Of a stretch of DNA of 64,000 nt, positions 9,569 to 17,637 are shown one piece after another. How positions within the stretch are numbered: position 1 is the first letter of the stretch; each line of letters begins with the position of its first letter. Made by a program: the position numbers and the translations under genes. The notes below the pieces were generated by a model, which worked only from the letters and a program-made list of their open reading frames with translations, had not been told where the DNA came from and did not search any database. The stretch is from the NCBI RefSeq assembly GCF_014636315.1, contig NZ_BMED01000001.1:1059941-1123940 (forward strand), written 5' to 3'. This stretch comes from Parundibacterium terreum. Lineage in GTDB: Bacteria; Pseudomonadota; Gammaproteobacteria; Burkholderiales; Burkholderiaceae_D.

Positions 9569-9832
9569 GGTTATTTCCTGTCTGACAAAAGTTTGATATT
9601 GATAAAGATTTTTTGATCACAATCGCATATGGCCACTTCAGCACCGCCGGCATTCTGGGCGGGAATGGCGCTGTTGCAATGGCGCCATTAAAACGGATTG
9701 ACGTATCTCCGGTGTGTCAGATTGCCCCCTCTGTGCAATGTTTTGTGTCAGGCAGGCGGCCGGATACACTGGCACACAAATCCCCACAGGTCTTCCGCTA
9801 TAAAGCAGTCTTTCATAGTCCGAAAGCTCTTT

Positions 9833-10219
9833 ATGTCCTTAGATTTTTTACAAGGGTCCTGCCATTGCGGCGCCGTTCAGTTTTCCGTCTGCACTGCGCT
9901 GCAGCCTGCGTCCAGCTGCAATTGCAGCCTGTGCCGGCGCAGGGGTGCGCTGATGTCGCCGCCCTTCCCTGCGCAGGAACTGCTGATCACCCAGGGCAAG
10001 GCCGAGCTGGCGCTGTATCAATTTAATACCCATGTAGCAAAACATTATTTTTGCAAGCACTGCGGTGTTTACGCCTTCCACCAGATACGCAACAACCCGC
10101 TGCACTGGCGCGTCAACATAGGCTGTCTGCATAGCGTGGATCCCTATGCGCTGGAAGCCGGCGTGGATGAGGCTGAAGAGAGTGCAAGCCTGTCTGAGCA
10201 GACCGAGGCCGCGCTATGA
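9833..10219 (+). CDS. GFA/CENP-V domain protein
   Basis: A 128-residue zinc-binding protein of the GFA family (glutathione-dependent formaldehyde-activating fold). It carries the first cysteine cluster CHCG (residues 9-12), CNCSLCRRRG and the second pair FCKHCGVYAF. The ATG at 9833 places GSCHCGAVQF at the correct distance from the start, as in family members; the longer open frame upstream is ignored. The last four bases overlap the start of the histidine kinase (ATGA), so the two genes are coupled. GFA-fold proteins bind glutathione adducts or act as lyases; the substrate is unknown. Confidence 0.78.
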   Translation: MSLDFLQGSCHCGAVQFSVCTALQPASSCNCSLCRRRGALMSPPFPAQELLITQGKAELALYQFNTHVAKHYFCKHCGVYAFHQIRNNPLHWRVNIGCLHSVDPYALEAGVDEAEESASLSEQTEAAL

Positions 10220-11571
10220 ACATTCTCTCCTTGCGCAGCCTTGGTCACCGTATTGGCCGCCACTGGTGGCCACGTACGCTGTTTGCGCGGCTGACGCTGA
10301 TCCTGGTGGCCGGCCTGGTGCTGGCCTATGCGCTGTCTTTCAGTCTGATTGCCTACGAGCGCCGCATGGCAACCACCAACCTGATGCTGGGATACATGGA
10401 ACAGGATGTGACCAGCGCGGTGGCCCTGCTGGATCATGTTCCGGCCAGCGAGCGTGTGGAATGGCTGCCGCGCCTGGAGCGGCGCAACTACAGTTTTCTG
10501 CTGGATAGCGGCCTGCCTGGCGCGCCGCCTGACGCGCGCTTGTCCAGCCTGCTGGCAAAGTCGATAGAGCAATCCATAGGAAAACGCTACCCGCTCACAG
10601 CCAATGCGGTGCCCGGCAAGGGTGAGCATATGCAGGTGCATCTGCGCCTGAGCGACGACATGCCGCTGACGGTGGACCTGCGACCTCGGAACCTGCCGAT
10701 GTCACCTTGGCTGCTGCCGCTATTGCTGCTGCAACTGGCGCTGCTGGCCGCCTTCTCCTGGCTTTGCGTGCGGCTGGCGACACGCCCGCTGGCGCAACTG
10801 GCGCATGCGGCCGATGCGCTCGGCCCCGACCTCAACCCCAGCCGCCTGCCGGAAGACGGCCCCGCAGAAGTGGCGCGCGCGGCCAGCGCCTTCAATGCCA
10901 TGCAGGACCGCATCGCCACTTATATGAAGGAGCGCATGCAGATCCTGGCGGCCATCTCGCACGACCTGCAAACGCCAATCACCCGCATGCGCCTGCGTGC
11001 CGACCTGATGGATGACAGCGAAGAGCGCACCACGCTGGCGCGCAACCTGCGCGAGATGGAAGACCTGGTGCGTGAAGGCGTTACCTATGCCCGCACCTTG
11101 CACGGTGCGGCCGAGCAGGCTGTGCGGCTGGACCCGGATGCATTATTGGGCAGCCTGATCTATGACTACGTCGATGCAGCAGCGCCGGTAAGCCTGCGCG
11201 GCAGCATAGGCAAATCCATGCTGCTGCGCCCGGTGGCGCTGCGCCGCATCCTGACCAACCTGATTGATAACGCGCTGAAGTACGGCGGCAATGCGGAAAT
11301 TGTTGCGCAAACCCTGGCGGATGGCGGCGTGGCGATTTCAGTGATGGACAACGGCCCCGGCATACCGGAAGAGAAACTGGAAACCGTATTCCAGCCTTTC
11401 TACCGGCTGGAAGGATCGCGCAACCGCAGCAGCGGCGGCACCGGGCTGGGTCTGGCCATCGCCCGCCAGCTCGCACAAGCCATCAATGCCGGGCTGGAAT
11501 TGCGTAATCGCGCCGGCGGCGGGCTGGAAGCGCGCCTTGTCTTGCCGGCATCGATTCCATTGTCCGAATGA
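10216..11571 (+). CDS. Sensor histidine kinase, CzcS-position, without response regulator
   Basis: A 451-residue membrane kinase. TM1 is at about residues 23-47, a periplasmic sensor at 48-163, TM2 at 164-187 and HAMP at 183-237. The dimerisation helix has phospho-acceptor H249 (AAISHDLQTPITRMR), and the ATPase domain has N-box NLIDNALKYGG, G1 DNGPGIP and G2 GGTGLGLA. All catalytic motifs are intact. Normally an OmpR-type regulator gene precedes such a kinase; here the coupled upstream gene is a GFA protein and no regulator occurs in this cluster. The next gene is CzcE-like, and in Cupriavidus czcE follows the kinase gene czcS, so a metal signal (copper or zinc) is a fair inference. Confidence 0.88.
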   Translation: MNILSLRSLGHRIGRHWWPRTLFARLTLILVAGLVLAYALSFSLIAYERRMATTNLMLGYMEQDVTSAVALLDHVPASERVEWLPRLERRNYSFLLDSGLPGAPPDARLSSLLAKSIEQSIGKRYPLTANAVPGKGEHMQVHLRLSDDMPLTVDLRPRNLPMSPWLLPLLLLQLALLAAFSWLCVRLATRPLAQLAHAADALGPDLNPSRLPEDGPAEVARAASAFNAMQDRIATYMKERMQILAAISHDLQTPITRMRLRADLMDDSEERTTLARNLREMEDLVREGVTYARTLHGAAEQAVRLDPDALLGSLIYDYVDAAAPVSLRGSIGKSMLLRPVALRRILTNLIDNALKYGGNAEIVAQTLADGGVAISVMDNGPGIPEEKLETVFQPFYRLEGSRNRSSGGTGLGLAIARQLAQAINAGLELRNRAGGGLEARLVLPASIPLSE

Positions 11572-11747
11572 AAATTGTACCTCAATGTATCCGGGCCCTG
11601 TCCATATACAAAACCACCATGAAATCGCCAAACAAGGACACAAGGCCGATACGCGCGACGGTTTTAATAGCATCCATCGAGACAACAACATGATCTTGAT
11701 TTCTAGCAGTAAAGAACATTGTTTGTAATTTTTTTAAGGAACATAGC

Positions 11748-12101
11748 ATGAACAAATTGACTCGCTCCCTCACTTCCCTGCCTGTGCTGTTAGTTGCTTT
11801 ATTGGCTGGCACTGCCGGCGCTCATGGCCTGGCCACCAATGCAGGCGGCACCGTGACCTACGGCAACGCTGCAGCAGAAGGCCAGGCAGCGCGCACCATC
11901 GTTGTTACGCCATCCACCAAATACATCAATGTCACCAGCGGCGAAACGGTGGAATTCTCGGTCGAAGGCAAAAGCTTCAACTGGCACTTCGATGCATTCG
12001 AAAACCGCGACAGCTTCGGCCTGGACAAGATCGCGCCAGCAGGCACGCATGCCAGCCAGGTGCGCGTTTATGTAGAAGCTAATCCTTTGTATCGCGGCTG
12101 A
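11748..12101 (+). CDS. CzcE-like periplasmic metal-binding protein
   Basis: A 117-residue exported protein with a signal peptide (about residues 1-25, ending TAGAHG). The mature part matches the CzcE family: TPSTKYINVTSGETVEFSVEG, then FNWHFDAF, DKIAPAG and the terminal VYVEANPLYRG. Characterised CzcE of Cupriavidus metallidurans is a periplasmic protein that binds copper and changes conformation. The preceding kinase and the following bufferin genes fit a metal-homeostasis role. TTTAAGGAAC precedes the ATG. Confidence 0.82.
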   Translation: MNKLTRSLTSLPVLLVALLAGTAGAHGLATNAGGTVTYGNAAAEGQAARTIVVTPSTKYINVTSGETVEFSVEGKSFNWHFDAFENRDSFGLDKIAPAGTHASQVRVYVEANPLYRG

Positions 12102-12175
12102 TTGCAGCCACGGCCCTCTCACCACAATCTTTTTTTATCATTTTTTAAGCAGCATCAACCACATAGGAAATCATC

Positions 12176-12451
12176 ATGAAAAACACACGCACAGCCCTCG
12201 CCGCCACTCTTGCATTGTCCCTGTCCGCACTCGCCTTCGGCGCGCATGCAGCAGACGCACAAAAGGCCGCTACTGAAAAATGCTACGGCGTTTCCAAAGC
12301 CGGCATGAACGATTGCGCCGCCGGTGCCGGTTCTTCTTGCGCAGGCACTTCCAAGGTCGATTACCAGGGCGACGCCTGGACGCTGGTACCAAAAGGCACC
12401 TGCACCACCATCAAGACGCCAAAGGGCTTTGGTTCGCTGAAGGCAAAATAA
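12176..12451 (+). CDS. bufA1: Bufferin-type RiPP precursor, BufA1 (DUF2282) family
   Basis: A 91-residue secreted peptide with a signal peptide (about residues 1-26, AHAADA) and a short mature core carrying four cysteines: C36 (KCYG), C47 (NDCA), C55 (SSCAG) and C76 (GTCTTI). The [16 protein letters not shown] pattern is diagnostic of DUF2282. Known family members (bufferins) are matured by the DUF692/DUF2063 enzymes, which convert core cysteines to thiooxazoles, and the product then buffers copper in the periplasm. Here the maturase genes follow 1.4 kb downstream. That this copy is modified is inferred. Confidence 0.85.
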   Translation: MKNTRTALAATLALSLSALAFGAHAADAQKAATEKCYGVSKAGMNDCAAGAGSSCAGTSKVDYQGDAWTLVPKGTCTTIKTPKGFGSLKAK

Positions 12452-12518
12452 TCAGCTCTGCCCACTCAGGCTTTTCTTTCGCTTATTCATTTTTTTAATT
12501 CAAGGTAGAGACTTCACC

Positions 12519-13292
12519 ATGAAACTCGCTTCAAGCATCACCATCACGCTGGCCGCAGCCGCCGCACTGGCTGTACCTGCACTGTCCTTCGCCGTGCCCA
12601 ATGTGGTTCCTTACGGCGCCAAGAACGTGATCCTGGTTCACGGCGCTTATGTAGACGGCACCAACTGGCGCGCCATCCATGACCAGCTGTGGCTCAAGGG
12701 TTACAAGGTTACCGTGGTTCAGCAGCCCAACACCACACTGGAAGAAGATGTGGCTGTTACCCGCGAAGCCATTGAGGCACAGGATGGCCCTGTGATCCTG
12801 GTGGGTCATGACACCGGCGGCGCCGTGATCTCCGTTGCCGGCACCAGCGACAAGGTAAAGGCCCTGGTCTATATCGCGGCGCTGCAGCCGGAAGTGGGCG
12901 AAAGCATTGCGCAATTGACGGCAAGCAAACCTGCCGTCAACAACGATGTGCTCACCGATGCAGCCGGCCGCCAGTCGCTGGACCCAGCCAAGTTCCGCGA
13001 AGATTTTGGTGCTGATTTGCCGCCTAACCGCACCAACTTCATGTCCATCTCGCAAACGAAGATGACCCCGGCCACGCTGAATGCCAAGCTCACTGCCGCT
13101 GCCTGGCATACCAAGCCTAGCTACGCCATCGTCGCAACGGAAGACCGTGCAATCAACCCTGAGTTGCAGCGCTGGATGAGCAAGCGCGCCGGCTCCAAGG
13201 TCAGCGAGATCCAGGCCAGCCATTCCGTGCATTTGTCCAAACCGGAAGAAGTAGGCGACTTCATTGCAGAAGCGGCGCTGAACGCCAAGTAA
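12519..13292 (+). CDS. Exported alpha/beta hydrolase with Asp in the nucleophile elbow
   Basis: A 257-residue exported protein (signal peptide about 1-25). It has the alpha/beta hydrolase oxyanion motif HGAY (41-44), a nucleophile elbow GHDTGG in which Asp98 replaces the usual Ser, a candidate acid in ATEDRAINP, and a C-terminal His in the ASHSVHLSKPEEV stretch. Asp nucleophiles are typical of epoxide hydrolases and haloalkane dehalogenases, whereas close relatives of this fold usually have GHSxGG esterase elbows. It sits between the two bufferin precursor genes, with small gaps on both sides, so it is probably co-transcribed. Its substrate is unknown and its placement inside a RiPP operon is unusual. 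Confidence 0.8.
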   Translation: MKLASSITITLAAAAALAVPALSFAVPNVVPYGAKNVILVHGAYVDGTNWRAIHDQLWLKGYKVTVVQQPNTTLEEDVAVTREAIEAQDGPVILVGHDTGGAVISVAGTSDKVKALVYIAALQPEVGESIAQLTASKPAVNNDVLTDAAGRQSLDPAKFREDFGADLPPNRTNFMSISQTKMTPATLNAKLTAAAWHTKPSYAIVATEDRAINPELQRWMSKRAGSKVSEIQASHSVHLSKPEEVGDFIAEAALNAK

Positions 13293-13410
13293 TTTTGAAA
13301 GTTTTAAAAGTTTTACCAGGGTGCGGCAACCATGAGAAAGCCGCGCCAGTAAATCAAGTAGTACCCAAGTAATCAAGCTGTATCCACCTTAATCATTTTG
13401 GAGAAACACC

Positions 13411-13680
13411 ATGAATATCAGCCTCAAATCCCGCGTCAGCATCGCCACTGCAGCAGCCCTGATGGCATTGGCCGCAGCCTCTATCGCCAGCCCAGCAAGC
13501 GCTGCCGAGAAAGAACAACCAGGCCGCTGCTACGGCGTCAATAGCTGCAAGGGCAACAGCCTGTGCGCGACAGCCAAGAACGACTGCAAAGGCCTGAACG
13601 ACTGCAAAGGCCAGGGCGTTGTGTTGAAAACCAAGACAGCTTGCCTGAAAGAAGGCGGTTCCTTGACTGAGCCGAAGTAA
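13411..13680 (+). CDS. Bufferin-type RiPP precursor, six-Cys BufA2-like peptide
   Basis: An 89-residue peptide. Signal peptide about 1-32 (ending SAAEKE); mature part with six cysteines C40, C46, C52, C59, C65 and C78 in a quasi-repeat (RCYGVNSCKGNS, NDCKGLNDCKGQG). This repeat type is seen in small exported proteins next to DUF692 genes, described as the second bufferin family. Spacing of 6-7 residues between five of the Cys suggests repeated metal or modification sites. A strong GGAGA precedes the ATG. The copper role is inferred from the family and the neighbours. Confidence 0.8.
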   Translation: MNISLKSRVSIATAAALMALAAASIASPASAAEKEQPGRCYGVNSCKGNSLCATAKNDCKGLNDCKGQGVVLKTKTACLKEGGSLTEPK

Positions 13681-13696
13681 TCGGTCGCTAGCTACA

Positions 13697-13728
13697 AGGC
13701 CCGGTGCTGTTTGTCCGGGGCCGGGCCT
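13697..13728 (+). terminator. Stem-loop between precursor and maturase genes (attenuator?)
   Basis: An 8-bp perfect GC stem (AGGCCCGG / CCGGGCCT) with a 16-base loop starts 16 bases after the six-Cys precursor stop codon. No T-run follows, so it may be a partial terminator or an RNA-stabilising hairpin that keeps precursor mRNA in excess over the enzyme genes. Confidence 0.45.
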
Positions 13729-13819
13729 GTAGAACTCATCTCATAGATACCGGTGAAATGCCATTTACGAAATGAGTTTTAATTTTTTCACAAACCATTT
13801 TTTAATAACGGATAGCGCG

Positions 13820-14713
13820 ATGTCATCTTCCAGCTCCCTCTTCTCCGGCTACGGCCTCGGCCTGCGCAAGGAACATTACCGTGATTTCCTGGAAACCAAG
13901 GTTCCAGTCGATTTTGTGGAAGTCATTTCCGAAAACTTCATGGTAGATGGAGGCCAGCCCCGCCATATCCTGCGCCAGATACGCGAGCGGCATCCTGTGG
14001 CGCTGCATGGCGTCTCGATGTCTATCGGTTCTGCCGATGGCCTGAAACCGGAATACCTGCGCCGCCTGAAGGCGCTGGCCGATGAGATAGAACCGCTGTT
14101 TGTGTCGGACCACCTGAGCTGGTCGCGTATAGGCAACTTCAATTCACACGATCTGCTGCCGGTTCCTTATACGCAGGAGGCGCTGGACATCGTCTGCGCC
14201 AATATCAACATGGCGCAAGACACGCTGGGCCGTCCCATGCTGTTTGAGAACCCATCCAGCTACATCAGCTTTGATGGTGCGATGACGGAGTGGGAGTTCC
14301 TGGCTGCCATGTCCAAGCGCACCGGCTGCTCCCTGCTGCTGGATGTGAACAATGTGTTTGTCAGCGCTACCAACCACGGCTTTGATGCGCTGGCCTTCCT
14401 AGACGGCATTCCGGCGGAGCGCGTGCGCCAGATCCACCTGGCCGGCCACAGCCAGGGACGGAATCAGAGTCAAAACATGCTGATCGATACGCACGACAGC
14501 TCGGTCTGCGAAGACGTGTGGCAGTTGTATGCCAAAGCCATGTCTCTGCTGGGCCCGGTGGCAACGATGATAGAGCGCGATGACGCTATCCCGCCGCTGG
14601 CCGATCTGCTGGATGAGCTGGCAATAGCCAGAAGGCTGGGTGCAAGCGCCCGTGCCGATGCCGCAAGCACAGCGATAGCCGTTGCGCGCGAACGCATGAA
14701 GGAGGCTGTATGA
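13820..14713 (+). CDS. bufB: DUF692 multinuclear non-haem iron oxidative enzyme (BufB-like)
   Basis: A 297-residue TIM-barrel enzyme of the MNIO family (DUF692; relatives MbnB and TglH). Conserved segments are GYGLGLRKEHY at the N-terminus, VDFVEVISENFM, HGVSMSIG, FVSDHLSW, ENPSSYI, LLLDVNNVFVS and IHLAGH, which supply the His, Asp and Glu ligands of the iron cluster. Such enzymes oxidise cysteines of a peptide substrate; with the two Cys-rich precursors upstream, thiooxazole formation is the expected reaction. I chose the ATG at 13820 (GGA seven bases before it, and the conserved GLGLRKEHY close to the start) over an upstream ATG at 13772. The gene overlaps bufC by 4 bases. Confidence 0.9.
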   Translation: MSSSSSLFSGYGLGLRKEHYRDFLETKVPVDFVEVISENFMVDGGQPRHILRQIRERHPVALHGVSMSIGSADGLKPEYLRRLKALADEIEPLFVSDHLSWSRIGNFNSHDLLPVPYTQEALDIVCANINMAQDTLGRPMLFENPSSYISFDGAMTEWEFLAAMSKRTGCSLLLDVNNVFVSATNHGFDALAFLDGIPAERVRQIHLAGHSQGRNQSQNMLIDTHDSSVCEDVWQLYAKAMSLLGPVATMIERDDAIPPLADLLDELAIARRLGASARADAASTAIAVARERMKEAV

Positions 14714-15471
14714 GCCCAGCCAATACGACGATGGCCCAACTGCAAGCCAACTTCCAAGCCTGGCTGGTGACAGGATCGGAAGAAGCGGCAAACAGCATAG
14801 GTTCGCGCGCTACCGCAGGCCTGTCCGTTTATCAAAACAACTACCGCGCCCAGTTGGTAGGCTGCCTGGGAGCGTCTTACCCGCAAGTGCGGCAATGGAT
14901 AGGCGATGAAGCATTCTTGAGTGCGGCCATTACCCACATAGACAGCCATCCGCCGCACGCATGGACGCTGGATGCGTATGCCACCGGCTTCGACAAGACG
15001 CTGGCAGAGATGTTTCCGGACAACCCCGATGTAGATGAGCTGGCCTGGATAGAGTATGCGCTGGCCGAAGCCTTCATCGCCGCCGATGCCGCACCGCTGG
15101 CATTGGATGCACTGGGCGAGGTTGACTGGGACAACGCCAGGCTGCATATCACGCCTTCCTTTATGAGCATTGCCGCCACCACCAATGCAGAACGCATCTG
15201 GATGGCGCTGTCGCAGGGCAAGGAAGCCGTAGAGAGCGAAATGCTGGTAGAACCCGCCGGTCTGATCGTCTGGAGGCGCGGCTACACGTCTTACCTGAAG
15301 CAAGTGGATGCACTGGAGCACGAAGCTTTGTTGCACCTAAAAGAAAACGGCAGTTTTGCCGCGCTGTGCGAGCTGCTGGTAGAACGCCTGGGCGATACCG
15401 AAGGCATCAACACTGCCGGCGCCCTGCTCTCCGGCTGGCTTAGCAATGAGCTGATCAGCGACATAGAATGA
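14710..15471 (+). CDS. bufC: DUF2063 bufferin maturation partner (BufC-like)
   Basis: A 253-residue protein. The N-terminal DUF2063 domain (about residues 8-100) shows LQANFQAWLV, AGLSVYQNNYRAQLVGCLGASYPQVRQWIGDEAF and HPPHAWTLDAYA; a smaller C-terminal winged-helix-like part ends ALLSGWLSNELI. Family members bind the MNIO enzyme and present the precursor to it, replacing a leader-peptide recognition element. The ATGA overlap with the DUF692 gene shows tight coupling and a stoichiometric complex. Confidence 0.9.
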   Translation: MSPANTTMAQLQANFQAWLVTGSEEAANSIGSRATAGLSVYQNNYRAQLVGCLGASYPQVRQWIGDEAFLSAAITHIDSHPPHAWTLDAYATGFDKTLAEMFPDNPDVDELAWIEYALAEAFIAADAAPLALDALGEVDWDNARLHITPSFMSIAATTNAERIWMALSQGKEAVESEMLVEPAGLIVWRRGYTSYLKQVDALEHEALLHLKENGSFAALCELLVERLGDTEGINTAGALLSGWLSNELISDIE

Positions 15472-15527
15472 ATTTATCCAGGCCACCTCAAACCGGCATC
15501 ACCAATATCATACAAAGGAGCAACATC

Positions 15528-16577
15528 GTGTCAGACAAATTATCCCGCCGCCACTTCCTGCTTTCCAGCGCTGCCGGCATCTCCAGCCTTTCCCTTGCCA
15601 GCCTTGGCTCCGCCATCGCGGCGCCAGCCGCTGAACAAGCATCGGCGGCAGTGCGTGGCGGCAAACTTTCCACACTGTCCACCCGCCAGGTCAGCACTGA
15701 TGACCTGGACATCGGCTACCACGAAGCCGGCCCCGAAAACGGCCGCCCTGTCATCCTGCTGCACGGCTTCCCTTACGACATCCATAGCTATGTGGACGTG
15801 GTGTCGCTGCTGACGGCGCAAGGCTACCGCGTGATCGTGCCGCACCTGCGCGGCCACGGCACTACCCGCATTCGCGACAAGAATGCGCTCTCCGGCCAGC
15901 AGGCCGCCATCGGCGCAGACGTGATCAGCCTGATGGATGCATTGCACATTCCAGAAGCAGTGCTGGCCGGCTACGACTGGGGCGGCCGTGCTGCCTGCGT
16001 GGTGGCGGCACTGCGCCCTACCCGCTGCGTGGGCCTGGTATCGGTCAACAGCTACCTGATTCAGGACATCGCCAAGGCAAGCGCACCGCTGCCGGCGTCC
16101 GTAGAACATGGGCTGTGGTACCAGCACTACTTCCAGACCGAACGCGGCCGCGCCGGCCTGCAAGCCAACCGCCGCGACATCGCCCGCATCCTGTGGAAAA
16201 ATAATTCGCCGACCTGGGCCTTTGATGATGCCACCTTCGAGCGCTCGGCCAAGGCTTTCGACAATCCCGATTACGTCGATGTCGTCATCCACTCCTACCG
16301 TCATCGCATGGGCCTGGCCGCCGGCTACCCGGCATATGAAGACATGGAGAAAAAACTCGCCACTGGCCCGGTCATCAGTGTCCCTACCATCACCATAGAC
16401 GGCGCAGCAGACGGCGTGATCGCCGCCACGGATGGCAAGAGCAGCGCGGCCAAATTCAGCGGCCCGCGCCAGCACCGCCAGATCCCCGCCGTAGGCCACA
16501 ACCCGCCGCAAGAAGCACCGGCAGCATTTGCCGATGCAGTGATAGAGCTGGTGCGCAATGGAAAATGGCGGACCTGA
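15528..16577 (+). CDS. Tat-exported epoxide-hydrolase-like alpha/beta hydrolase
   Basis: A 349-residue protein with a twin-arginine signal (SRRHFLLSSAAG, residues 6-17; cleavage near 32). The hydrolase domain has the oxyanion motif HGFP (79-82), nucleophile elbow GYDWGGR with Asp150, and the C-terminal His in AVGHNPPQE. This is the arrangement of epoxide hydrolases and haloalkane dehalogenases. I chose GTG 15528 because AAAGGAG lies seven bases upstream; an ATG at 15468 overlapping the bufC stop codon would only add 20 polar residues. It is the last gene of the metal/RiPP cluster and the second Asp-elbow hydrolase in it. Substrate unknown. Confidence 0.83.
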   Translation: MSDKLSRRHFLLSSAAGISSLSLASLGSAIAAPAAEQASAAVRGGKLSTLSTRQVSTDDLDIGYHEAGPENGRPVILLHGFPYDIHSYVDVVSLLTAQGYRVIVPHLRGHGTTRIRDKNALSGQQAAIGADVISLMDALHIPEAVLAGYDWGGRAACVVAALRPTRCVGLVSVNSYLIQDIAKASAPLPASVEHGLWYQHYFQTERGRAGLQANRRDIARILWKNNSPTWAFDDATFERSAKAFDNPDYVDVVIHSYRHRMGLAAGYPAYEDMEKKLATGPVISVPTITIDGAADGVIAATDGKSSAAKFSGPRQHRQIPAVGHNPPQEAPAAFADAVIELVRNGKWRT

Positions 16578-16607
16578 TATGCCCGTAAAGCAGTAGCTCG
16601 TGTTCTG

Positions 16608-16738
16608 TAGGGTGCAATAGCGCAGCGTATTGCACCGCATGGCTGACCAATCTACCCATGCGCGACGATCCCCGCGCATGGCATGCGGCTGTGTTTGCCA
16701 AAAATTCGGTGCAATACGTCTGCGGCTATTGACACCCC
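16608..16738. repeat. REPIN-like inverted repeat pair
   Basis: The left arm 16608-16637 (TAGGGTGCAATAGCG then CAGCGTATTGCACCG) is itself a 9-bp palindrome. The right arm 16707-16738 is a degenerate inverted copy. The pair spans 131 bases and resembles two other pairs at 34857-34981 and 49731-49869. Confidence 0.7.
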
Positions 16739-16860
16739 ACATATTGCGGCTCACGACCCTGCAATACCGATTTAAGAAAAACCTCAGAGATGCGGCGAAG
16801 GCCATAGAAGCCCGCTGCGCATCTACCCACTTTTTTACATTTATTTATAGGATAAAAATC

Positions 16861-17448
16861 ATGCGTCATATTCAATGCCAATGCGGCCACCTGCAAGGTG
16901 TGGTCTCCCCCAATGCCGGCGTCACCCGCCTGCTCTGCCACTGCCAGGATTGCCAGGCCTATGCCCATGCACTGGAGCAGGCCGAGCGCATGCTCAATCC
17001 ACAGGGCGGCACCGATGTCGTCACCACGCTGCAGCAACACGTCAGCTTCACCAGCGGCGCAGAATCGCTGGCCTGCGTCTCGCTGTCCGACAAGGGCATG
17101 CTGCGCTGGTATGCAAGCTGCTGCAATACGCCTATCGCCAACACTGCCCGCGATCCCAAGCTGTCTTTTGTCTCGCTCGTACACAACTGCCTGGACGACC
17201 TGGACCATGAATTCAGCCCCAAATACGTTGCCGTGAACACCAAGCATGCCAAGGGCAAGGTCAACGCCAGCGCCATCAGCGGCCTGTTTGCAACCGCCCG
17301 CATCATCAGCTCGGTCGTCGGCGCGCAACTCAATGGAAGCTGGAAGAAAAGCCCTTTCTTCCGCCCCGGCACCTTGAAGCCAGTGGCAACACCGCGTGTC
17401 CTGCATGCCGCAGAGCGCGAGCAAGCTTATCAGGCCGCAAAGTCCTGA
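16861..17448 (+). CDS. GFA-like zinc-binding protein (DUF6151 type)
   Basis: A 195-residue protein that opens with a GFA-like cysteine cluster (CQCGHLQG, LCHCQDCQAYAHAL) and has a second half with YASCCNTPIANT and the conserved segment SFVSLVHNCL. It is longer than ordinary GFA proteins and fits the DUF6151 group. Zinc binding by the Cys cluster is likely; the reaction is unknown. The ATG at 16861 is supported by AGGATAAA, while the open frame continues 77 codons upstream through a repeat and is not coding. It probably has its own promoter. Confidence 0.75.
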   Translation: MRHIQCQCGHLQGVVSPNAGVTRLLCHCQDCQAYAHALEQAERMLNPQGGTDVVTTLQQHVSFTSGAESLACVSLSDKGMLRWYASCCNTPIANTARDPKLSFVSLVHNCLDDLDHEFSPKYVAVNTKHAKGKVNASAISGLFATARIISSVVGAQLNGSWKKSPFFRPGTLKPVATPRVLHAAEREQAYQAAKS

Positions 17449-17637
17449 ACCTGAACCTGACGCCGTCCGCCGGTGACTGAGCCGCCGGCGCGACAGTAGA
17501 ACCTAAACTCAAACATCCGAGCAAGTTGCTTATACGACTTTTTCCTTGTTTTTTTTATAATCCGTATTACTATGGATCATGAGGTAGACTATTTATAAGT
17601 GCAATTAAGCAATGTTGCTTCTTAGTGATTGGACCAT

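Noticed and set aside
12531-13376. 281-codon minus-strand ORF over the first Asp-elbow hydrolase
   Set aside because: The plus-strand frame has a signal peptide and hydrolase motifs; the antisense frame is an effect of GC-biased codon use.
15540-16805. 421-codon minus-strand ORF over the Tat-exported hydrolase
   Set aside because: It is a mirror of the hydrolase coding frame and runs into a dispersed repeat.
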